A DNA stretch of 64,000 nt from Entrophospora sp. SA101 (taxonomy: Eukaryota; Glomeromycota; Glomeromycetes; Entrophosporales; Entrophosporaceae): positions 12,914-76,913 of the forward strand of contig CAUDNR010001602.1 in assembly GCA_958430865.1 (NCBI GenBank), given 5' to 3'. The notes beneath the pieces were generated by a model, which saw only the letters and a list, made by a program, of their open reading frames with translations, searched no databases and was not told the DNA's origin. Within the stretch, counting starts at the first letter, position 1, and every line of letters starts with the position of its first letter. This document shows positions 1 to 10,885 of the stretch, one piece after another. The position numbers and the translations under genes were made by a program.

Positions 1-1
1 T

Positions 2-166
2 AGTGGTGGTGGTGGTAGTGATTCGCAGCAAGTACACAAATCACATCCAGATGCATATCATAAAAGTAGAATTTTAGGTGAAGAGATTGCTAAATCTAAA
101 AGCTTGAAAATTCATACAAGTAATGATAGTTCGTTAAATAGTCTTGATTTTAGCTCTTTCCTCTAA
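2..166 (+). CDS. 3' end of a Rhizophagus-type protein kinase gene (5' part lies before the window)
   Basis: The reading frame starting at base 2 encodes a Gly/Ser run followed by SDSQQVHKSHPDAYHKSR and stops at TAA 164-166. It matches the C-terminal tail of the kinase at 13314-15025 (QAHKSHPDAYHKSRILDEE) almost residue for residue, so this is the end of a paralogue whose catalytic domain lies upstream of the window. The stop falls five codons before the paralogue's stop, because TTA in the paralogue is TAA here; the older reading frame continues to TAA 182-184. Only the non-catalytic tail is visible, so I cannot tell whether the gene is intact. Confidence 0.7.
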   Translation, partial: SGGGGSDSQQVHKSHPDAYHKSRILGEEIAKSKSLKIHTSNDSSLNSLDFSSFL

Positions 167-960
167 AATGTTGACGGTGAATAAAAATTACATTAATTAA
201 TTGAAACTTACTATCTATTAATTATTTATTAACAATATTTTTATCTACATTGACTGCATTAGATTCTAATAATTAAAAGAAAGAACCGACAAATGACTAA
301 TTTAATCTCCACTATAAATTTATTTCTCTTTTATTTTATTTTTATTTTATTAAAGCTAAATTATTTTGAAATAATAAATTTTCTACAGTTTTTTGATTCT
401 TGTTAATATTAAATGGTAACACTGCGAGGTATCGTTTTGGTTAATACCAATTATTTAACAAGTATTTGGACTATTTTCGTCAGTTAATCACAAGCAACTC
501 ACAATAATTCGGTGCTTGTCAATTAATTAGTTTACAAATTTACATTGGATCCCTCTTCCTTGCACCTAGACGAATCTATGAGCATACCAGATAACTGTAA
601 TAAAGAAAGATGGCCTTTAAAAGGCTCAAAGGCTTCTATAAAGTTCCTTTTATTCATTTGTGATCGATTTATTCGTTTACATTTATTTAGCCGATTGCAA
701 ACTCGCTTTGGTTTACTTGCAAAGCAACTTAAGTAGCTTGTTTAACAGCCTTACGTTTACAATTACAATAACACCATCAGTATTTCCGATTAACCTTTGG
801 ACGATGCTTCATTAACACCCACCAGTTAACCAACGTTGGTCCTAACCTTTGCTTACTCACTAAAGCAAATCACGTTACTAATCATTGTTAGCACTCACTA
901 GTTAACCCCAACATTGCTTGCTCACCAAAGCAAATAAACGTGGCTTTTTACCAAAGCTTC
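167..960. repeat. Kinase 3'-flank repeat, paralogous to 15026-15660
   Basis: The sequence after the kinase stop matches that after the second kinase with substitutions and small indels. The shared stretch around 531-590 and 15297-15350 (lattice of TTTACAAATTTACATTGG and CTTGCACCTAGACGAATCT) is the clearest. Similarity fades at about 960. The kinase was therefore duplicated together with about 0.8 kb of downstream DNA. The 63-codon ORF at 545-736 lies in this flank and has no recognisable product. Confidence 0.75.
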
Positions 961-2812
961 ACAAAAAATTGGCAATATAAAACTTTTTATTTCAAATGAA
1001 TCTAAACCTATTAATTATGCTTTGAATCGTGTAAACCCACATTCATCTATCTTTCAATACGCAACCACCATTATTTTCATTACACACTGTATCATGTTAT
1101 TAATAAGAAATATTCGAGTTGAACTTGATGAGCAATGAATTCAGAACGTATTCCTATAAATCAATAATTAGATGATGTTTTATTTAGTGATATCAGCCAT
1201 TAAAAAATCTTAGATGGCCAAGCAGCTAAGAACTCATAAATATTTTTTATCTTGGATAAAAAATATAAATTACCAAAAAATCAATTTTATCAAGAATCTA
1301 AAATTTAAAAAATAAAAAATTTTGAATTTTCTTTTAAAAAAAAAAAAGAATATTATAAATATCACCTCACCAAGTCTATTTCTTTTCTTTGTAAATGTTG
1401 TGAATCAAAATCAAATCGTTAATTTGAAATTTATTATTCAAAGTTTGATCAGGATGCAAATTCTGATCGCTAATTTTGAATTTCACGTGCGTTTTTTCTG
1501 ATTTTTCTGTGTAAATTTAAAATCCAGATATTTTGATACCTTTGACATTATTTATTTACCATCAAATTTTGGCTCTTGCATATCAGGGTTTATTTATTGC
1601 TATTATCATGAATATATTAATATTGTATTTTTACCCAAAAAACGCCCGTTGTGACAGAACCCCCAAAAATATAAGAAATACAAGCTGACATAATTCTTAC
1701 ATGATTTCATATAAAAATCATTCAGAATTAGATTTCCTGATGATACTAATGCAGTGTTTGTTTTCTTCTGCTGTTTCAAGCAAGGATCTATCCAAACTTG
1801 CCTTTTCAAGCAAAAATCAGGAGTTGCTCAATTCCTTTTTATGTTGATTTAATTTCTATAATGAAATTTTTATAGAAATGTTAAAATAAGTTAACAATAA
1901 ATAATAAAAACCAACGTTAACAAAAATCAATACTTATATTAAACCATTATATATTTTTCACTAAACATTACAGTTCACCTCTATAACAGACCTTGCTCTG
2001 CAGCAGATTGAGAATTTAAGCCCAATTTATATAAATTATTACTACTATATATAGCAGATTCTCTTTATTTTTTCCCATGCCGAATGGTCCATTACATAGA
2101 GAGTGAATTGTGTGTCCTTTTGTTATTTTAATAATTGCATCACCCTAGCAATAATCTGAAAGTCCCTTTCTATGTTTATAGGACAATCAATAACGGTTAA
2201 ATGTTTGTAAAATATGCCATTTATCAAAGGTTGACCTTAACTAAAACAGTGCATTATACTGTATGTTTAACCTAAACCAAATTTAATCTTTTTTTACCTT
2301 TGATGGCTTTTTCGTCTTGCCATCCAAGTGAAAGTGTGGTAGAGATTTTCCTCCAATTGTATCCAATGTCTCAATAAAACCATTTCAAAAAAATAAAAAT
2401 AAAAAAAAAACAATATTAAATCTAACATTGACCTTCTTGGTCTTAAACCAGAATGAGATGCAGCAGAGGACTTGCTGAAATCAATATAGATATCAAACTT
2501 TACGAACATGATGTATTGGAATAGAAAAGAGGTAGCAAAGAAAGAATTACCTTTGTAATATTAAAATTATAACATATACACAATAAAATTTCAACTAATT
2601 ATTAAAATCGTATCAATTTTAATAACAGTAAAGATTTTAAACTTGTAAATGATTTATAATAAATTGGATTTTTATGACGTTTGATACATTAAAAAGCAGA
2701 ATTGGATGATAATATTAACTTTATTTAATTTATTTGTTGATTTTTAAAAATGCACAAGTTGCTTTACAATAAAATTAATTTGATTAACTTTTTAAATATA
2801 TTTTAACATAAA
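961..2812. other. AT-rich intergenic DNA, no gene seen
   Basis: Short open frames (1606-1809 and 2294-2509, minus strand) have biased hydrophobic or low-complexity products and no family resemblance. The stretch holds many A/T runs. The last part is the 3' flank of RAD50. Confidence 0.6.
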
Positions 2813-2815
2813 TTA

Positions 2816-2878
2816 TAGGTAAACATAATCATTGTTCTTCACCCAATGATCTTTTCCATTATTATTCTTTGTCATATT
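2816..2878 (-). other. In-frame duplicated C-terminal tail of RAD50 beyond its stop codon
   Basis: After the RAD50 stop (TAA, 2879-2881) the same frame stays open for 21 codons to TAA 2813-2815. It encodes GKDHWVKNND, clearly related to the true C-terminal EKDHWIKYDEE. It looks like a partial tandem duplication of the last exon end, or an older C-terminus cut off by a new stop. It would only be translated by read-through. Confidence 0.55.
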
Positions 2879-5800
2879 TTACTCAATGGTCTCTTCATCA
2901 TATTTTATCCAATGATCTTTTTCAATTACACTAAATCCAGATTCATTTTTTTTGACACGGTAAAAAGAATCTGAAAATTCCGTATTTCCAATCAACTCTG
3001 AAAATTTTTCATCATGAGTTATAATAATTAATTGAAAGTTTGGTTGATTACGACGTGACTCTAATAATTGTCTTAAACTTAAAGCCAAGCTTCTTACATT
3101 TGCATCATCTAAATTGGTGGTTGGTTCATCAAGTGCTAATGCTCCAAATTTAATACAAAAGGCTTCTGCTAATGCTATTCTTATAACTATTGAAGCCAAC
3201 ATTCGTTGACCTGCACTACTTTTTGCACGCATATCAACTTCTACATCTCCTCTAATCATTACAACTCGGTAATTATGTGATCTTTTTGTACTTTCACCAT
3301 CCTTTTCTGCTCGTATCTCTATTGCATCAATATCCCTGCCACGATATGTTAAAATCCATAAATGTCGAATTATAGAATTGATTTCTTTCATCTTTGCTGC
3401 ATGATAACGCATTATTGCCTTGTCCAACATTTGTGCATATGTGTTAAGATCCCCTATCGCCAATTCAGAAGTACATACAATAACATCTTGTTCTCGATGC
3501 TTTTTTTCAATATCCTTGTAATTGGTTTCAAGTTCTTCATTAGTACGTTTAATAGTCTCTTCTAATTGTCTCTTACATCCATTCTGATTAGCAAGTTCTA
3601 CCGTGATCTCTTCATAAAACTGTTTTGATTCAACCAATTGATTATTAGTGTTGCTACAATCTAAATGATTTAATCTTGATTCCAATTTTTGAATTTCCAA
3701 GTCAAGTCTGTGAATGGTCTGTTTGCAGTTTAGGTATCTTAGATTATCTTGGATATTCCTTTCAATTTCTCTTGTGTTTGCCATTGATTCATCTAAAATT
3801 CGAATCTTTTCTTCTAGCCTATTAAGGTTAGTTGTTTCAATATTAATATTCCATTCAACTGTTGACACAAAATCTTTACTAGAAGACAATTTTTCTTTTA
3901 AATTTTCTTTCTCAAATATTTTTATTTCTTTTCCAACTCCATCGAGTCTTTTAATTGAATAAGAAATATCATTTTTTAATTTTGTGATTGTATTTTCAAT
4001 ATCATGAATTTGTGTCGCAATTTCGGTTAATTCTTCTTTTTGTCTTGATATACTTGATTGAAGTTCTGCAATTTCTGGATCCAATACATTTTTCCTGGCT
4101 TCATAGCCTGTAATTTTTGACTTTATCTCATCTAAAGCCTTATTTACATATTTCATTTTTTCTAAATCACGAATACTATTTGAATACTTGGAATTCTTTT
4201 CATTAAGTATATCTTGTAGTTTAGACAAAAGATTTGTGTCTTCATCAAGCTTTTGTGATAATTTTATTTCACAATCTTCGATATGATTGATTTGGTCTCG
4301 TAAAGAGTCACGCTCCATTAAACATTTATCTAGTGTCATTGTAGATCCAATTTCGCTTAATTCTTCTTCAAGCTGATAAATATCAAAATCTAATTTCTTT
4401 ATTTTTTTGTTTGAATCAACAATTTGTTCGGCATTCTTGTGTAATTTTTCAAGTTCGTCAATTTCACCTTGAAGATTCTTTACTTTTTCAGATATCTCAT
4501 TCTTTAATGAATCTTTTTGAACTTTTTCTTTATTTAATTTGTCAATTCTTTTTTCTAATTCTGAGTTCTCCACTTTTAATTGGTTGACATAATTCCAACT
4601 TGGCTCTAATTTACGAAGGGCCTGAACTCGAATTGTCAATGCTTGAACTTCAACCTTATTTTTCTCATTTTTCTTTGGAATTACATTATTAATAATATTT
4701 TTTAGGTCACTCAATAATCTTTCCAAATCTTTGTTTGTTTCAAACTTATGCTTACACAGAGAACACTCATTATTATCTTTACATTCATTAAGAAACTTAT
4801 TATATAATGATATGTGGTATGAAGATCCTGAAAGTTGATTTTGACAATCCTTTAATTTTTCTTCTTCTTGTCTCAATACATCATCAAAATTTTTATCACC
4901 ACATTCCTTTTTAATCATATTGATATACATGTTAGATTTATCCTGCAACTCTTTTTTGTGTGAATTTAACATTTGTAAATTGGCATTAATCTTAGAAACA
5001 TCACTTATAATACATGGGTTATCGTGATTCATTAGTCTATGATGTTCAGATTTGTAACATGTTATTAGCTTTTTAAGATCTTTATCAAGTGATTCAATAA
5101 CTGGCTCTTTCTTTAATTTTTCTTTTAATTTTATTTTGATAAATTCAACTAAAGGCTGTAATGATTCAAAATTTTTTACTTGATCTTCTCGCTCTTCTTT
5201 TCTATATTGTAATTTTGCAGCAATGTCTGTTTGTTTGCTTAAAATAGAAATTTCATTATCAAGATTATAAAGTTTTTTTTGAAGATCTGATCGTATTTGT
5301 TTTTGCATAGAAATTTTTGACCTGATGTCTTCATTTTTAAATTTTAAATTTTCACATTCATAATTTTCATATGCATCCTTTGCCTCTTTTTCTAATTGAT
5401 CTAAATCAACTTCAGACAATTTAATACCATGTATTTCATTTTCAAGTTCTCTCTTTTTTTTTTGAGATGCCCACATTTCCTTTATGATTGCTTGTTTTTC
5501 TCCTTCTAATTCATTTAAACTTTCAGATAAATTATTCAATGAAAGTTTCAAGTTTTTCTTTTGATCTGAAAAATTATTATGTTCTATATTTAAAACACTT
5601 TCTTTTTCATGAATTACGATATTCAGTTTGTGATTAACTTCAGACATGATATTTTCAAGTGATGTAGCTTCATAATCAATCATAATTGGATCTTGAAATT
5701 TATACAAAGAAGTAATTTCTGTGATAATATCTTTAAATTCTATGATTTTTGCTTGATAAGTGTCAAATTTTGCTTTGTATGAACCCAAATCATTATGAGT

Positions 5801-6835
5801 CTCAGATAACGAAGTTCTCAAATCTTGGATTACACCTTCAAGTTCTTTTTTTTTCTTTAATAAATCTTCATGATCTTCATGTTTTGATGCAGGATTAGTC
5901 CTAATGTTTTGCAAAATAGCATTTAATTCTTGTTCATCATCAGATATTATTTTAAAATTAGTCAACAATTGATCACAATTATTTTCCATGATAGCCTTTT
6001 CACTTTTTTTCATAGCCAATCTCATATTAATGGACTTGATTTCATCAGATGCCTGTTGTAATTGGCTTATTTTTTTAGAGGTGTTGGATTTATTGATAGT
6101 CAATTGATCAATTTTCTCATCAATTTGTTCGATTTTTTTTTGATCAGCCTTTATATTTATATTATGTTTTTCAGCTTGATCTTTTTGAGCTTTTAATAAA
6201 TTTAATAAATTTTGACTTTCTTTTAGTTCGTTTGTTTTTGTTTTTTTTAGATCAATCATAGAAGCTAAAGCTTTTGTAAATTTGGTGGCAGCAAAAATAT
6301 CATCAAATTTTTTTTTCAAAGTAAATGAATCACTTAATGGCCAAAGGTTATCTTCTTGATGACAGAAAATAACATTTTCTAAAATCGCTTTAGAGATACC
6401 AAGTAAGTTTGCCACATCTTTATCAATGTCTGCACAACGTGAACTAACGCTTGCAACCTCATTCGTTATAAGATTTCTTACTTGCAAGGATGAATCAACA
6501 GTTGTTAATTTTAGAGATGACAAAAGTTGTTTAAGTGACAATACTCTTGTGCATGTGATCTCATGACCACAAATACTTTTGAAGACAACTTTCGCTTGAG
6601 CAAGAACCTCTTGTTTTTTGCAAAATTGTAGATCATGAACAAAAGAATGACCATAGTCGTTACACCTTGGATAATTTCCAACGGTAGCAAATCTTAAACT
6701 TTCAACTATTGTTGTTTTTCCAGCACCATTAGAACCAACTATTAAAGTAATGGGTTTTAAGAATTCAATGTATTGAACGGTTTGAGGATCAAAAGAACGA
6801 ATCCCTTGTATCATCAACCCTTCAAGTGATGCCAT
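2879..6835 (-). CDS. RAD50: RAD50, ATPase of the MRE11-RAD50 DNA double-strand-break repair complex (copy 1)
   Basis: Intronless gene of 1318 codons, close to the usual 1310-1320 of RAD50. The Walker A motif GSNGAGKTT lies near residues 34-42. A Q-loop region follows (CHQEDNLWPLSD), then about 950 residues of heptad-rich coiled coil. In the middle of the coil is a zinc hook, C691-S-L-C694, which dimerises two RAD50 molecules through Zn. The C-terminal lobe carries the ABC signature SSAGQRM (1206-1212), Walker B ending in LDEPTTNLD (D1236-E1237) and an H-loop, IITHDE. In the nucleus the protein acts with MRE11 (and XRS2/NBS1) in end tethering, resection, telomere upkeep and checkpoint signalling. 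The start is the only ATG upstream of the P-loop with a fitting spacing. The residue before SAGQ is Ser, where well-known RAD50s have Cys. A duplicated C-terminal tail lies just past the stop. An identical protein is encoded at 38370-42326. Confidence 0.97.
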   Translation of the reverse strand: MASLEGLMIQGIRSFDPQTVQYIEFLKPITLIVGSNGAGKTTIVESLRFATVGNYPRCNDYGHSFVHDLQFCKKQEVLAQAKVVFKSICGHEITCTRVLSLKQLLSSLKLTTVDSSLQVRNLITNEVASVSSRCADIDKDVANLLGISKAILENVIFCHQEDNLWPLSDSFTLKKKFDDIFAATKFTKALASMIDLKKTKTNELKESQNLLNLLKAQKDQAEKHNINIKADQKKIEQIDEKIDQLTINKSNTSKKISQLQQASDEIKSINMRLAMKKSEKAIMENNCDQLLTNFKIISDDEQELNAILQNIRTNPASKHEDHEDLLKKKKELEGVIQDLRTSLSETHNDLGSYKAKFDTYQAKIIEFKDIITEITSLYKFQDPIMIDYEATSLENIMSEVNHKLNIVIHEKESVLNIEHNNFSDQKKNLKLSLNNLSESLNELEGEKQAIIKEMWASQKKKRELENEIHGIKLSEVDLDQLEKEAKDAYENYECENLKFKNEDIRSKISMQKQIRSDLQKKLYNLDNEISILSKQTDIAAKLQYRKEEREDQVKNFESLQPLVEFIKIKLKEKLKKEPVIESLDKDLKKLITCYKSEHHRLMNHDNPCIISDVSKINANLQMLNSHKKELQDKSNMYINMIKKECGDKNFDDVLRQEEEKLKDCQNQLSGSSYHISLYNKFLNECKDNNECSLCKHKFETNKDLERLLSDLKNIINNVIPKKNEKNKVEVQALTIRVQALRKLEPSWNYVNQLKVENSELEKRIDKLNKEKVQKDSLKNEISEKVKNLQGEIDELEKLHKNAEQIVDSNKKIKKLDFDIYQLEEELSEIGSTMTLDKCLMERDSLRDQINHIEDCEIKLSQKLDEDTNLLSKLQDILNEKNSKYSNSIRDLEKMKYVNKALDEIKSKITGYEARKNVLDPEIAELQSSISRQKEELTEIATQIHDIENTITKLKNDISYSIKRLDGVGKEIKIFEKENLKEKLSSSKDFVSTVEWNINIETTNLNRLEEKIRILDESMANTREIERNIQDNLRYLNCKQTIHRLDLEIQKLESRLNHLDCSNTNNQLVESKQFYEEITVELANQNGCKRQLEETIKRTNEELETNYKDIEKKHREQDVIVCTSELAIGDLNTYAQMLDKAIMRYHAAKMKEINSIIRHLWILTYRGRDIDAIEIRAEKDGESTKRSHNYRVVMIRGDVEVDMRAKSSAGQRMLASIVIRIALAEAFCIKFGALALDEPTTNLDDANVRSLALSLRQLLESRRNQPNFQLIIITHDEKFSELIGNTEFSDSFYRVKKNESGFSVIEKDHWIKYDEETIE

Positions 6836-7105
6836 TTATTATATATAAACAATGTGTATATACAAAACTTATTCTATATACTGTATATATGTATGTAAAA
6901 GAATCAGATTGATTGATGATGAACAGTTATTTTTTTTGATTTTTATATAATAAAAAAGTTTGTGTAAGAGTTGGTATATTAATAGATAACTATATATATA
7001 TATAAATAACACAATAACACGTCAAATTTTCACGTGTTAAAATTTATTTTAAAAATTGTCGATCATAAACAATTATATATATATACAAAAAAAAATCTAT
7101 TTTTT
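6836..7105. promoter_or_regulatory. RAD50 upstream region and AsnRS 3' flank, with CACGTG palindrome
   Basis: These 270 bp lie between the RAD50 start and the AsnRS stop, both on the minus strand. They hold TATATA tracts and an inverted repeat, AACACGT ... ACGTGTT (about 7016-7040), whose right arm contains CACGTG, an E-box-type site for bHLH factors in fungi. Its position about 200 bp upstream of RAD50 fits a promoter element, but no expression evidence is available. Confidence 0.35.
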
Positions 7106-9509
7106 TTATGGTGTACATCTTCCCATAAATCTAGGATATAGACAGCATTCTTTTACTGTATCGCGATTCAATAACCATGCAAGAAAACGTTCAACACCTA
7201 AACCAAATCCACCATGCGGAGATGTACCATATTTACGTTGATCAGTATACCAATAATAGTTGGTTGGATCAAGGCCTTTAATTAATATCAAAAAAAAAAA
7301 AAAAAGGTTTAATTTAGATAAATTTTATAGTAAACAAATTTATACCAGCACATATATAATTAATATAAATACCTTCACGTTTATAACCTTCCAACAACTC
7401 ATTCTTAAATAATGATTACAACTAATTAATTATTATTTTATTCGATATAATAATATAAACTGGGGAGAGTTTACTTACCAAATCATTGATCCTCATACTA
7501 CCGCCAACAATCTCACCAACACCTGGCATCAACACATCCACACTTTCAGTGACCCTACGATCATCACTACACCTACTCATATAAAAACTTTTAATTTCAG
7601 CAGGAAACCGATGAAGAAAGATAGGTTGATTGATTTTATCAGTCATTGCACGTTCTGGAGCCTCGGGAATATCCTCACCAAACTCATAAAAGCTACCATC
7701 CTCCTTTTTAATATCATTTTCTTTAAGATATTTTATCGCATCCTTGTAATCCAATCTTAGAAATGGACGCTTTGGTGGTTGGAAGTCGGGATTAAGTTGA
7801 TCAATAAGTTTACGAGTTGGTTCGTGTGAGAGTACTTGATCAATTGTCGTACAAATAATATCTTCTAATGTATTTAATAAATCGTCAAATGTAATAAAAG
7901 CCATTTCTGCCTCTAAATGTGTATATCTAACATTAACCATAAAATAAATATTTACTCAATAATAATAATACCAATAGTCACGAATATTAATTATACCAAC
8001 TCTGATAAATGTCTTCTAGTATGAGATTTTTCAGCTCTATATGATTCAGACATACAATAAACATCGCCAAGAGATGGGAGGCATGTTTCAAGGTATAGTT
8101 GTGAGGATTGGGTAAGGAAAGCCTAACAGCATGTATATATTTATTTATTCATTAAAAAAAAACAAACTAATTAATAAAACTAACAAAATAGTTGACATAC
8201 CTTTTCACTATAATAATTCAATTCGAATAATGTGCTTCCGCCCTCTACTTGTGTTTGAACCATACATGGAGGTGTAACCTCAGTGAATCCTCTTGAATCA
8301 AAATAATCGCGAAATGCTTTCATCACAGCTGATCTAGCTTTTAACACAGCGGATGAAGTTTCACCTCGAAGAACAAGATGTCTTTGATCAAACATAACTG
8401 AAGGGTCAGCTTCTGCATTAAGCTTGTTAGTGAATGCATCATCTCCACCAGGCGCCTTATGAAAAACTTCCCAATAATCTACATTGAGTTCATGATTATC
8501 TGGTGCCTAATAATAATGATTATGATGATAAAATGAGTTTAACTGATGATTATTGACTTGAATCAACCGATCAATTGATCTTTGTTTACTTACTGATTTC
8601 CCTTCAGGAAGTTCAGAAATAACTCCATAAACAGTGACAGTAGATTCTAAAGTTAATGTTAGCGCATCATACGTTTGGCACTATAATAATTATTTATTAT
8701 TATTATTATCATCCTTTTTTTCAGTAAGTATAAATATAATGTCAAAAAGAATAATAATTTACCACTTTTCCTGTCAAAAGACATTGGATATAACCAGTTC
8801 CATCTCTTAAGATTAAAAATTTCATATCTTTTCCTTGTGTGCGAAGACGATGAACCCATCCTGATACTTTAACACGTTTTTTACGATTTTCAATTGATTC
8901 ACAAATTTTTATCTTAAAAAATATATATATGTATATACATGTTATATATATATATATGGTATTTTGAATGATAAATTTGATGGTGGTAAAAAAATAAATA
9001 ATACCTTTACAGGTGTAGGAAGATTAGGATCTTGTTCAAGTACAATTTTTTTTGCTTCTTCTAATTTTCTCTGTTCTTCTTCTAATTGAACTTTTGATTT
9101 TTCTTTATCAGATTTTTTCTGTTCTTCTTGTTTTTTTGCTTTTTTTGCCAAGTCTTCTACTCTTTTTTTTGCTTTTTTTAAAGCAGCACCAGAAATATCT
9201 TTGAATTCTTGGTCTTCAGAAGTTTTCTTTATCAAAATATTTATATCCAACCCTTTTTTTTGTAGTGCAAATAAAGCTGTTTGATATGGTTTTGTCGATG
9301 TTCCATCACCAGTTTCATCAGAGCCTTGTGTCTCATCAACATAAACATGAGGGGTATCTTTCTTTGCCAAAATTAAAAAAAAATTAAATTAAGAATTTAC
9401 TAATATTATCCATTATTTACAGATTAATTGATTAATTATTTTTTTTAAAAAAATATTTACTATCTTTAAGAGTTAATTTTTCCGCCATTTGTGTTGATAA
9501 ATCAGACAT
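7106..9509 (-). CDS. DED81: Cytosolic asparaginyl-tRNA synthetase, 9 exons (copy 1)
   Basis: Proposed CDS: complement(7106..7275, 7373..7403, 7479..7926, 8001..8122, 8201..8506, 8594..8680, 8763..8912, 9005..9357, 9461..9509), 571 aa, phases consistent throughout. It charges tRNA-Asn with asparagine using ATP. The eukaryotic N-terminal extension ([15 protein letters not shown], then a Lys/Glu-rich helix) comes first. An OB-fold anticodon-binding domain follows ([25 protein letters not shown]), then the class II catalytic core: [18 protein letters not shown], motif 2 [14 protein letters not shown] joined to [10 protein letters not shown] (about 340-363), [11 protein letters not shown], and motif 3 [10 protein letters not shown] (about 537-546). 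The protein ends in CLYPR..GRCTP, as in other eukaryotic AsnRS. Exon 8 is only 31 bp. The intron at 7927-8000 uses an unusual GTTGGT donor; it is needed to rebuild motif 2. The acceptor of intron 1 was chosen by phase. Confidence 0.94.
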
Positions 9510-9950
9510 GATTTTTTTTTTTAATCGCTCGAAATCACAAAATAAAATAATGACTCAAGGTTACACTATAGACAACAAATTTGAAATCATATGATTACGA
9601 TTCGTTATCTTTAAGTAAAAGATAAATGTAATCTGCCGATGTTCATTTACAACTACCATGTAAGGTATTAGAGTTTGACATGGGATCTTTATAGAAAGAT
9701 TCTAAAAATATATTACATGGTAAAACAAATGAAATAAAAGCAGTCGATCGGTCAATCACCAAATTTTGATTGATGTTCTGTACATTATATTCTTGAATAT
9801 TTCGTTTGTTGGCGACAAATTCATCACTGAATAATTTGCGTGAATATCCTCAAAACTATTTTGCAACTTTATATTATAATCATGTGATACAATCAGTTTA
9901 TCGATTAATAATGAGTATTTCAGCAAACATATAATTATAAAATCTTGTAC
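9510..9950. other. AsnRS upstream region
   Basis: AT-rich sequence between the AsnRS start and the F-box relic. A T-run directly precedes the ATG on the coding strand's 5' side. No clear TATA box or coding frame is seen. The region reads the same in copy 2. Confidence 0.4.
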
Positions 9951-9959
9951 TTTTTAATT

Positions 9960-10885
9960 TAATACAATTATCAAACACTTCCATTAATTACTGGTCCAAT
10001 TCGTTGTTATATAGTATAAATAAATTTTCTAAATTTTTGCTAGATAATGAAACTGATTTAAATAGCTTTCTTGAAGGTTTATGATCATATTGTGAATCAC
10101 TATTATTAACATTCAGATTTTTAATATTTTTTTAATAAAATCAGACAAGTCAAGAAATTGTTGATCATAAAAAAATAAATATTTTTCCAACTTTTTACTT
10201 TGCCAGAATAAGATCTTTAATGTTTTTAAATTGTTAAAAGTTGATAATAATAAATCATCTAAATTATTTTCTTTGCAACAAGATCCATAAAAAATTATCG
10301 ATTGTGAGTGTGTTAATATTGCTTTTTTTAATTCACCTGGTAAAATTGTGTTTCTTTCTGATCCAATATCTAAATATTTAATTTGATTCTGTGTTTTAAT
10401 TAGCTGTGTTAGTTCATATAAATCTTTATCATCTTTAGCAGCATAACGTATTCTTAATGATTGAATATCTTTACAAATATTTGCTAACTTATTAACAAAT
10501 TCTCCATTATAAGAACCACCTCAATCTATTCTATAAAGTCTCTGAAAACAAACATCAAATCTATGATGATTAATTAAAAAATTACAATCTAAATAACTAG
10601 TATTAAGCCTTCTAATACCTACTGAATGATCTAAAATAAAGTTTATTAATTTATTTTGTAAAGGAATTTTATCAAATTTCTAAGACCATGACTGATGGAA
10701 ATTATAGTGCAAAATCTGACATAGTTGTATAATGGTGGTTTCTCCAATAGTTTAAAAGTAAATTTAATTCCTGTTAGATAATCTTTATCTTCTTCCAATA
10801 AGCAATTGATTAATATTTTGATACTGTTATACGAGTAAAATGGATTTCTAGTGATTTCGTCACTATTTTTATTAATAAAAATCAA
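9960..10885 (-). pseudogene. F-box/LRR-like protein relic (copy 1)
   Basis: The minus strand reads NPFYSYNSIKILINCLLEED, then EKPPLYNYVRFCTIISISHG, then leucine-rich segments (NKLANICKDIQSLRI, IKYLDIGSE, LSTFNNLKTLKIL). This resembles the F-box-like, leucine-rich proteins that Rhizophagus has in large numbers as ubiquitin-ligase adaptors. The N-terminal F-box itself is missing. In copy 1 a T is missing from a T-run near 10665, which shifts the frame, and the Trp codon of the IDWGGSYNGE segment is TGA (about 10522). A further stop lies near 10106. The family assignment rests on remembered family character and is moderate. Copy 2 has different lesions. Confidence 0.6.

Noticed and set aside
3362..3962. 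Plus-strand ORFs inside RAD50
   Set aside because: They are antisense frames of a long conserved coding region, rich in Phe/Ile/Ser as expected from reversed Lys/Glu codons.
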